Part shown: one piece after another, positions 1 through 5,365 of the stretch
How positions within the stretch are numbered: position 1 is the first letter of the stretch
Layout: every line of letters starts with the position of its first letter
Assembly: GCA_026398675.1 (NCBI GenBank)
Contig: JAPLSK010000067.1
Coordinates: 1-10,189, forward strand
Source of the DNA: a bacterium
GTDB lineage: Bacteria > RBG-13-66-14
Direction of reading: 5' to 3'
Length of the DNA: 10,189 nt
Translations under genes and position numbers: made by a program
The notes under the pieces: generated by a model
What the model was told of the DNA's origin: nothing
The model's input: only the letters and a program-made list of their open reading frames with translations
The model's database searches: none

Positions 1-11
1 CAGTCCAGACG

Positions 12-1199
12 CTACATCTTCGCCAGGGCCTGCTCCATGTCCGCGAGCAGGTCGTCGGCGTCCTCGATCCCCGCGGCGACGCGGACTAGTCCCGGCGTGA
101 TGCCGTACCGGGCCTGCTCCTCGGGGCTCATGGTGGAGTGCGTCATGCTCGCCGGGTGCTCGATGAGGGTGGCGCAGTCGCCCAGGGAGACGGCGACCGT
201 CATCAGCCGCACCGAGTTTATGAGCCTGGCGCCCGTCTCCACGCCGCCGGCCACGTCGAAGCTCAATATCCCGCCGGGGCCCAGCATCTGCTTTTTGCCG
301 ATTGCGTACTGCGGGTGCGATTCCAGGCCGGGGTAGCGCACCCGCACCACCTTGGGGTGGCCGTCGAGGAAGCGGGCCAGGGCGACCGCGTTGGCCTGGG
401 ACCGCTCGACGCGCAGGTGCAGCGTTTTCAGCCCGCGCAGAAGGAGCCAGCACTGGAAGGGGGCGATGATCCCGCCCATGTCCGTGCGCCAGTCGCGCGA
501 CTCTTCCATCAGCTCCCGGGACCCGCAGTACGCCCCGGCCACCGCGTCCCCGTGGCCCCCGACGTACTTGGTGCAACTGTGGAGCGCGACGTCGGCGCCG
601 TGTTCCAGCGGCTGCTGGAGGTACGGGGTGGGGAAGGTGTTGTCCACCACGAGGAGGGCGCCGTGGGCGTGGGCCACCTCCGCTGCGGCGGCGATGTCGG
701 TGACGGCCAGGGTCGGGTTGGCCGGCGTCTCGACGAAGACCAGCCGCGTGTCCGGGCGCATCGCCCGCTCGATGTTCACCGCGTCGGTGGTGTCCACGAA
801 GCTGACCTCGATGCCCAGCTTGGGCGCGAGGTGCTCGAAGAGGGCGAAGGTGCCGCCGTACACCGCGTTCCCCGAAACGACGTGGCCCCCGTGGGCCGTG
901 TGGCAGAGGATGTTGTGAACCGCGGCCATGCCCGAGGCGAAGGCCAGCCCCTCGTCCGCCCCCTCAAGGTAGGCCAACTTCTTCTCGAAGACCTTGACGG
1001 TGGGGTTGTCCAGCCGGCTGTAGATGTAGCCGTCATCCTCACCGGCGAAACAGGCGGCGCCGTGCTCGGCCGATTTGAAGGCGAAGGTGGAGACCTGGTA
1101 GATGGGGGTGCTCACGGCGCCGGTGACGGGGTCGTGCTCGTCCCCGCCGTGGACGAATCGGGTGCCCCTTCCGGGGCGCATGGGGGGTTCGGGGCCCAT
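12..1199 (-). CDS. PLP-dependent Cys/Met metabolism enzyme, methionine gamma-lyase-like
   Basis: A 395-aa cytoplasmic enzyme of the trans-sulfuration (Cys/Met metabolism) PLP family, the usual length for it. Seen: YSRLDNP near residue 60, a PLP-stacking Tyr at 114 in NAVYGG, Asp186 in VDNTF, and the Schiff-base Lys211 in SCTKYVGGHGD. The C-terminal third (SLGD at 338-341, EHPASMTHSTMSPEE, GLVRVAAGIED) resembles methionine gamma-lyases, which split methionine into methanethiol, ammonia and 2-oxobutyrate. However, the Cys at position 116 of the Pseudomonas putida enzyme is Gly here (YGGTF), so cystathionine gamma-synthase/lyase or homoserine sulfhydrylase activity is possible. The start is chosen because GGGAGG lies 6 nt upstream of this ATG; the open frame continues further upstream only across the promoter. 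An in-frame ATG six codons later is an alternative. It is transcribed divergently from the next gene; no pathway partner is in the window. The family is certain, the exact substrate is not. Confidence 0.93.
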   Translation of the reverse strand: MGPEPPMRPGRGTRFVHGGDEHDPVTGAVSTPIYQVSTFAFKSAEHGAACFAGEDDGYIYSRLDNPTVKVFEKKLAYLEGADEGLAFASGMAAVHNILCHTAHGGHVVSGNAVYGGTFALFEHLAPKLGIEVSFVDTTDAVNIERAMRPDTRLVFVETPANPTLAVTDIAAAAEVAHAHGALLVVDNTFPTPYLQQPLEHGADVALHSCTKYVGGHGDAVAGAYCGSRELMEESRDWRTDMGGIIAPFQCWLLLRGLKTLHLRVERSQANAVALARFLDGHPKVVRVRYPGLESHPQYAIGKKQMLGPGGILSFDVAGGVETGARLINSVRLMTVAVSLGDCATLIEHPASMTHSTMSPEEQARYGITPGLVRVAAGIEDADDLLADMEQALAKM

Positions 1200-1262
1200 T
1201 CGTTGCCTCCCGTCGCTCGCGGGTCCTTGTGTGATGCCGTAGCCTGAAACCGGAACGCGGTG

Positions 1263-1291
1263 ATTATAGGTTCTGCCCCCCGCGTTGTAAA
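1263..1291 (-). promoter_or_regulatory. sigma70-type promoter of the PLP enzyme gene
   Basis: Reading the minus strand: TTTACA (-35, 1291-1286), a 17-nt spacer, then a perfect TATAAT (-10, 1268-1263). Transcription would start near 1256, giving a 5' UTR of about 56 nt that includes the GGGAGG ribosome site at 1206-1211. Confidence 0.75.
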
Positions 1292-1299
1292 CGTCGGGC

Positions 1300-1328
1300 T
1301 TACCCTTTCGGCGGTTAACTGGTATAAT
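1300..1328 (+). promoter_or_regulatory. sigma70-type promoter of the Arg-rich gene
   Basis: A perfect TATAAT at 1323-1328 with a weak -35 (TTACCC, 1300-1305) at a 17-nt spacing. Transcription would start near 1335, about 20 nt before the ATG at 1356. Its -35 box is only 8 nt from the -35 box of the divergent promoter, so the two polymerase sites are back-to-back. Confidence 0.65.
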
Positions 1329-1355
1329 CCCCCCGAACTCCTCTCCTGGTGACCG

Positions 1356-1868
1356 ATGCCCGAGGAAACGCACCCCGGCGGCTTGGACGAGCAGTTGCGG
1401 AGCTGGTTCGCCTACCAGGACCGGCGTCGCGAGCTGCGCGCCGCGGCGCGGCGTTTCCGGGCGGCCTACCTCGCCGGGCGGACCCGGGAGGAGGGGACCA
1501 TCTCCCCCCACCTCGTGTACCTTCTCGGCTTCTTGAAGCGAAGCCGGGCACTGGCCCGTCTGTCCTACGTCGGCGGTGACGGTCAGGTGCGCCGGCAGCG
1601 GCTGGTGGAGCTTTACGAGCTGGATTCGCCCCATTTCTGGGTTTACGATTTAGGAGGACCCGGGACCGACGCCGGGCGTTCCCGCAGCGGCCGTCTGGTG
1701 CGCGTGGACGGGTGGCGGACCATCCTTCTCCGGCCGTTGGTCTTCCAGACCTTCCGCCCCCGCAAGGAGGTCATCGAGCGGATCGCCCGACTCCGTGGCC
1801 GGGAGGCGAAGCGGAGGGTCCGGCGCCTGATGCACAGCCTGGACCGCCGTCGGCGGGGGATTTTCTGA
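1356..1868 (+). CDS. Arg-rich protein of unknown function, possibly WYL-like fold
   Basis: A 170-aa protein that I do not recognise. About one residue in five is Arg (36 of 170) against only 3 Lys, so it is strongly basic. No signal peptide or membrane segment is seen. Residues 1-60 look helical, 65-130 look beta-rich (ARLSYVGGDGQ, HFWVYDLGG, SGRLVRVDGWRTI), and the C-terminal 35 residues form an Arg-rich helix ending in RRRRGIF. The beta-rich middle loosely resembles the pattern of WYL ligand/nucleic-acid sensor domains (an aromatic-Tyr strand, then a basic strand before a hydrophobic one); this is a weak impression only. The ATG is preferred over a GTG at 1349, which opens another frame; only a short GGTGA precedes it. 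A promoter at 1300-1328 and a terminator at 1890-1915 bracket it as a single-gene unit, which supports it being real. The basic charge suggests RNA, DNA or ribosome binding (inference). Confidence 0.75.
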   Translation: MPEETHPGGLDEQLRSWFAYQDRRRELRAAARRFRAAYLAGRTREEGTISPHLVYLLGFLKRSRALARLSYVGGDGQVRRQRLVELYELDSPHFWVYDLGGPGTDAGRSRSGRLVRVDGWRTILLRPLVFQTFRPRKEVIERIARLRGREAKRRVRRLMHSLDRRRRGIF

Positions 1869-1889
1869 CCCGGCGTTTTCTTTGGGGCA

Positions 1890-1915
1890 CCGTCCGCACG
1901 CGGGCGGTTTTTTTT
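1890..1915 (+). terminator. intrinsic terminator of the Arg-rich gene
   Basis: A 7-bp stem, CCGTCCG (1890-1896) with CGGGCGG (1901-1907, one T-G wobble), a 4-nt loop, followed directly by eight T residues (1908-1915). It begins 21 nt after the stop codon at 1868. Confidence 0.88.
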
Positions 1916-1964
1916 GACTCTTACGGGGACCATTTTAGATAAGGGGCGCATCCACAATAACTTG

Positions 1965-1994
1965 TTGACTACACGGACCGGATGTTGTTACACT
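1965..1994 (+). promoter_or_regulatory. probable rny promoter
   Basis: TTGACT (1965-1970, 5 of 6 to consensus) and TACACT (1989-1994, 4 of 6) separated by 18 nt. A start near 2001 would give rny an untranslated leader of about 297 nt. No better promoter was found closer to the gene, but none was tested experimentally. Confidence 0.5.
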
Positions 1995-2000
1995 CCAACA

Positions 2001-2297
2001 GAGTTGTATCTCGCCGTAGCCGACGGGGCTGACGGACGGGCATCTCGTTTTCGGAATCTCGATCCCTTTGCCGGGTTAATCGCTTCTTTTTCGTGTCACC
2101 GACCGGGAAATCTAAAAGAGCCGTGAAAAACCTAAAACGCGTTAAGGTAAAGTTCCGGAACATCACCACGGTTCTCGATCCATCCCCCGGGTCTCGCGAC
2201 ACAAATCGGTAACCCCGCCCCGGTGGCCCGCCCAGCCAGCCCCGTCTCAATTTTTCTCCAACGAGCGCCTCGGGCGCTTGAGACGGGGTGATCCCCA
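2001..2297 (+). promoter_or_regulatory. long structured leader upstream of rny
   Basis: No gene is convincing in this stretch, whose base composition is clearly less GC-rich than its neighbours. Seen: a hairpin at 2014-2035 (CCGTAGCC with GGCT-ACGG and a one-G bulge, loop GACGG); small palindromes AACGCGTT (2136-2143) and GTTCCGGAAC (2152-2161); and a two-part stem just before the gene. I checked by eye for tRNA, tmRNA, 6S and SRP RNA signatures and for common riboswitch cores and recognised none. It may be only a long 5' UTR, or may hold an uncharacterised RNA. Confidence 0.4.
2240..2292 (+). promoter_or_regulatory. stem at the rny ribosome-binding site
   Basis: A perfect 10-bp inverted repeat, CCCCGTCTCA (2240-2249) with TGAGACGGGG (2279-2288), encloses a second hairpin AGCGCC (2264-2269)/GGCGCT (2273-2278, loop TCG) stacked directly on its 3' arm. 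The Shine-Dalgarno sequence GGTGAT (2287-2292), 5 nt before the GTG start at 2298, shares its first two bases with the stem. Folding would therefore restrict ribosome access. There is no T-tract after the stem, so it is not an intrinsic terminator. Confidence 0.55.
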
Positions 2298-3869
2298 GTG
2301 GGCATCTTTTCCCCCCCCTATCTTTATATATCCCTGGTCGTGATTCTGGTCCTCGGCGCGGGGCTGGGCTATTGGCTGCGCCGCATTTTCGCCAAACGTC
2401 GGCTGGCCTCCGCCGAGGAGACCGCCGAGAAGCTCCTGGTGGACGCCCGCAACGAGGCCAAGTCCATCGTCCGGGAGGCCAAGCTCGAGGCCCGGGACGA
2501 GGCCTCGGCCATCAAGCTCCAGTTCGATAAGCAGGCCGACGAGCGGCGGGGTGAGCTCCAGCGCATCGAGAAGTGGCTCTCCTCCAAGGAGGGCCAGCTC
2601 GAGAAACGCGAGTCCGAGCTCGACGAACGCCTGGAAGAGGTGAAGGCCAAGGGGAAGAAGCTCGAGGAGCTCGAGGCCACCCTGACCACCCGGGAGGGGC
2701 ATCTGGTCAAGCTCATTGACGAGCAGATGCGCCTTCTGGAGCACCTGAGCGGGATAACGGCCGAGGAGGCCAAGGCGCTCCTTTTGGAGGACCTGCGCGC
2801 CGAGGTGGAGCACGAGTCGGTGAGGCTCTTGAAGGAGATGCGCGAGGAGGCCCAGGCCCGGGCCGAGGACGAGGCCCGTAAAATCATCACCAACGCCGTC
2901 CAGCGCATCGCCAGTGATCAGGTGTCCGAAATCACGGTCAGCGTGGTCCAGCTCCCCTCCGACGAGATGAAGGGGAGGGTCATCGGGCGCGAGGGTCGCA
3001 ATATCCGGGCCTTCGAGATGGCCACCGGCGTGGACGTGGTCGTGGACGACACCCCCGAGGCGGTGATCCTCTCCGGCTTCGATCCGGTGAAGCGCGAGAT
3101 AGCCCGGCAGACGATGGAGAAACTGATCCAGGACGGCCGCATCCACCCGGGGCGCATCGAGGACATCGTCGCCAAAGTATCGGCGAAGATGAAGACCACC
3201 CTCCGGGAGGCGGGCGAGCAGGCGGCCCTGGACACCCACGTGCAGGGGCTGCACCCCGAGGTGGTGAACCTCCTCGGCCGGCTCCGCTACCGGACGAGCT
3301 TCGGCCAGAACGTCCTGCAGCATTCCCTGGAGGTCTCGTATCTCGCCGGGATGATGGCGGCGGAGCTGGGTCTCGATGAGAAGCTGGCCCGGCGCGCGGG
3401 TTTGTTGCACGACCTCGGCAAGGCCGTGGACCACGAGATTGAGGGGACGCACGCCCAGATCGGGGCCGACCTGACCCGCCGCTACAACGAAAAGCCGCCC
3501 ATCATCAACGCCGTCGAGGCGCATCACGACGCCGTCGAGCCCGCCACTCCCGAGGCGGTGCTGGTGATGGCCGCCGACGCCCTCTCGGCCGCCCGGCCCG
3601 GCGCCCGCCGCGAGACCCTCGACCTCTACATCAAGCGGCTCGCCAAGCTCGAGGAAATCGCCGACTCCTTCCCCGGCGTCGAGCGCTCCTACGCCATCCA
3701 GGCCGGGAGGGAGATAAGAATCATCGTGAACCCCGAGGCCTCGGACGACCGCCAGGCCGAAGAAATTTCCCACCTGGTGGCCCGCCGCGTCGAGAAGGAA
3801 ATGGAGTACCCCGGCAAGATCAAGGTGACGGTCATCCGGGAGCGCCGGGCGACCGACTACGCCTCGTAA
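2298..3869 (+). CDS. rny: ribonuclease Y
   Basis: RNase Y, a membrane-anchored endoribonuclease that starts bulk mRNA decay in bacteria lacking or supplementing RNase E. The 523-aa length is standard. Domains in order: one transmembrane helix (about 8-25); a long charged coiled coil (about 35-200); a KH RNA-binding domain (about 210-275) with its GREG loop at 230-233; and an HD metal-dependent phosphohydrolase domain (about 335-430) with H342, the H371-D372 pair in LLHDLGKAVDHE, H409-H410 and D427; then a conserved C-terminal domain. All expected catalytic residues are present. The start is GTG, supported by GGTGAT 5 nt upstream and by the N-terminal helix beginning at once. It heads a likely transcription unit with the permease 24 nt downstream. 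The structured leader upstream suggests post-transcriptional control, which would parallel the known autoregulation of RNase E through its own leader in Escherichia coli (inference). Confidence 0.97.
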   Translation: MGIFSPPYLYISLVVILVLGAGLGYWLRRIFAKRRLASAEETAEKLLVDARNEAKSIVREAKLEARDEASAIKLQFDKQADERRGELQRIEKWLSSKEGQLEKRESELDERLEEVKAKGKKLEELEATLTTREGHLVKLIDEQMRLLEHLSGITAEEAKALLLEDLRAEVEHESVRLLKEMREEAQARAEDEARKIITNAVQRIASDQVSEITVSVVQLPSDEMKGRVIGREGRNIRAFEMATGVDVVVDDTPEAVILSGFDPVKREIARQTMEKLIQDGRIHPGRIEDIVAKVSAKMKTTLREAGEQAALDTHVQGLHPEVVNLLGRLRYRTSFGQNVLQHSLEVSYLAGMMAAELGLDEKLARRAGLLHDLGKAVDHEIEGTHAQIGADLTRRYNEKPPIINAVEAHHDAVEPATPEAVLVMAADALSAARPGARRETLDLYIKRLAKLEEIADSFPGVERSYAIQAGREIRIIVNPEASDDRQAEEISHLVARRVEKEMEYPGKIKVTVIRERRATDYAS

Positions 3870-3893
3870 GGCGAACCATTCAGGACCCAGAGG

Positions 3894-5165
3894 GTGAAGC
3901 CCGGGAACTCGCTTCGGCTGATTCTGGCCAACCTCCGCCGTCATCGGCGGCGCAGCGTCCTTTCCTCCATGGGGATAGCCCTGGGGATTGCCGCCCTGGT
4001 GTTTTTGGTCGGCCTGGGCCAGGGGGTGCGCCGGGAGGTCATCGAGGGCATCCTGGCCAAGCTCCCCTTGAACGAGGTCATCGTGACCCAGGGCCCGGGG
4101 CTTCTGGGCGAGCCGGCGCCGCTGGACGACGCGGCGGTCGAGCTCCTGGGGAGCCGCCCCGGCGTTACCGCAGTCTACCCCGCCCTCACCGCCGTCTTCC
4201 CCTGCTCCCTCAAAGGGGTGACCATCGGCCCCTTCTCCCTGCCCACCTTCCGCACCGACATGGGGGTGGACGGCTGGGACCCGCGGATGATCGAGGCCAC
4301 GAAGGCGGACTACCGCACTGTCGCTCTCTCGCCCGGTGAAATACCCGTCATCCTCTCCCCCCAACTCCTGGATTTCTACAACGAGGGTTTCGCCCCGGCC
4401 AACGGCCTCCGGCGCCTGTCCGCCGACCAGGCCCTCGGCACGCGCCTGGGCATTTTCCTGGGGCGGTCCAGCTTCGAGCGCGAGGCCTACATCGAGCGCA
4501 CCGGCGTGGTGGTCGGCTTCTCGCCCAAGGCGGTGGTGCTGGGGGTGACGATTCCCCTGGATGAGGTCGAGAAAGCCGCCCGGCTGACCGGACGGACCGG
4601 GTCGGAGGGCTACACCCGGGCCTACGTGGTCTGCGCCGACACCCGGGTCGCCGCCGAGCTGGGGGCCTTCGCCCAGGACTCGGGCTTCGAGGTCGAGACC
4701 AGCCGCGAGGCCGTCGAGAAGGCCGGCCTGACCATTGACACCGTCACCGCGGTCCTGTCCATCGTCGCCGTGATAATCCTCTTGATCGCCGCCTTCAGCA
4801 TCTTCAACAACTTCAGCCTCCTGGTCAGCGAGCGGAGTGTCGAGATAGGCGTCCTACGCTGCGTGGGCTGCACTAAGGGGGACATCCGCGGCCTCTTCGC
4901 CGGCGAGGCGGGTATAATCGGTCTGGTGAACGGTGTCGTCGGCGTCTTGTTGGGCTGGGGGTCCACCGTGATGGCCAATGCGCTCCTGGTGGAGTACCTG
5001 CCCGATTTCACCTTCAAGCCGAAGAATTTCTTTTACCTCCCCTGGTGGCTCTTCGCGAGCGGCGTTCTCCTGGCGCTTCTGGTGGCGGTCGTATCCGCCT
5101 GGCTACCGGCGCGCAGGGCCAGCCGCATACCTCCCGCCGAGGCGCTCCGCAAGCTGGAGGCCTAG
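3894..5165 (+). CDS. FtsX/MacB-type ABC transporter permease
   Basis: A 423-aa inner-membrane permease subunit of the FtsX/MacB/LolCE type. Such proteins move lipoproteins or other substrates, or transmit force across the membrane, rather than forming a classical pore. Topology seen: TM1 at about 22-43, a large periplasmic domain at 44-283 (MacB-type core), then TM2 at 284-308, TM3 at 338-362 and TM4 at 383-407. The family hallmarks are the cytoplasmic segment ERSVEIGVLRCVGCTKGDI after TM2 and the C-terminal PARRASRIPPAEALR. It starts with GTG 24 nt after rny; AGGA lies 8 nt upstream. These permeases need an ABC ATPase, but none is encoded in this window. The coupling segment carries two Cys in CVGC (323, 326) where Ala is usual. 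Substrate unknown; the downstream outer-membrane protein may be a partner (inference). Confidence 0.93.
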   Translation: MKPGNSLRLILANLRRHRRRSVLSSMGIALGIAALVFLVGLGQGVRREVIEGILAKLPLNEVIVTQGPGLLGEPAPLDDAAVELLGSRPGVTAVYPALTAVFPCSLKGVTIGPFSLPTFRTDMGVDGWDPRMIEATKADYRTVALSPGEIPVILSPQLLDFYNEGFAPANGLRRLSADQALGTRLGIFLGRSSFEREAYIERTGVVVGFSPKAVVLGVTIPLDEVEKAARLTGRTGSEGYTRAYVVCADTRVAAELGAFAQDSGFEVETSREAVEKAGLTIDTVTAVLSIVAVIILLIAAFSIFNNFSLLVSERSVEIGVLRCVGCTKGDIRGLFAGEAGIIGLVNGVVGVLLGWGSTVMANALLVEYLPDFTFKPKNFFYLPWWLFASGVLLALLVAVVSAWLPARRASRIPPAEALRKLEA

Positions 5166-5189
5166 GCGCCGCCGCGAGGCAAAGGGTTT

Positions 5190-5365
5190 AACCGAGCGAA
5201 GCGAGCTACGCCCCCGGCGAACCGAGCTATGCCTCTGGCAAACCGAACGAAGTGAGCTACGCCTCTGGCAAAACCCCTTGTCTCCGCTCTACCGGGCACG
5301 TCATGAACCGAGCGAAGCGAGCTATGCCGTCGGCAAACCGAGCGAAGCGAGCTACGCCTCTGGCG
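5190..5365 (+). repeat. cluster of five 30-bp repeats, partly coding
   Basis: Five copies of a 30-bp unit beginning AACCGAGCGAAGCGAGC and ending near CTCTGGCA: 5190-5219, 5220-5240 (short), 5241-5270, 5306-5335 and 5336-5365. A unique 35-nt insert separates copies 3 and 4. Copy 2 lacks 9 bp exactly between two GAGC direct repeats of the unit, as slippage would produce. The core GAGCGAAGCGAG reads the same in both directions along one strand (mirror repeat). A 30-bp period is 10 codons, so copies 4 and 5 are read as NRAKRAMPSA and NRAKRATPLA at the start of the following gene. Confidence 0.9.

Noticed and set aside
138..1247. A 369-codon plus-strand open frame opposite the PLP enzyme gene
   Set aside because: Shadow of a confident gene with clear catalytic motifs; the composition is typical of an antisense frame.
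1949..1959. ATCCACA as part of a DnaA box, with rpmH nearby hinting at an origin
   Set aside because: A single 7-of-9 match, about 7 kb from rpmH, with no dnaA or dnaN gene and no cluster of boxes.
2020..2040. GGGGCTGA resembling the 5' end of tmRNA
   Set aside because: The following GGATTCGACGGG-type sequence and any T-arm/acceptor 3' end are missing.
2160..2190. GGTTCTCGATCC as a tRNA T-arm
   Set aside because: It is longer than a T-loop motif, and no acceptor stem, anticodon arm or CCA end can be laid around it.
1969..2250. Small open frames in both directions in the region upstream of rny
   Set aside because: No ribosome sites, no similarity I recognise, and the composition differs from coding DNA here; a promoter and structured leader explain the stretch better.
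2247..4364. A 705-codon open frame on the minus strand opposite rny and the start of the permease gene
   Set aside because: It mirrors the third-position GC bias of two certain genes on the other strand, has Gly/Leu/His-rich low-complexity content and no recognisable domain.
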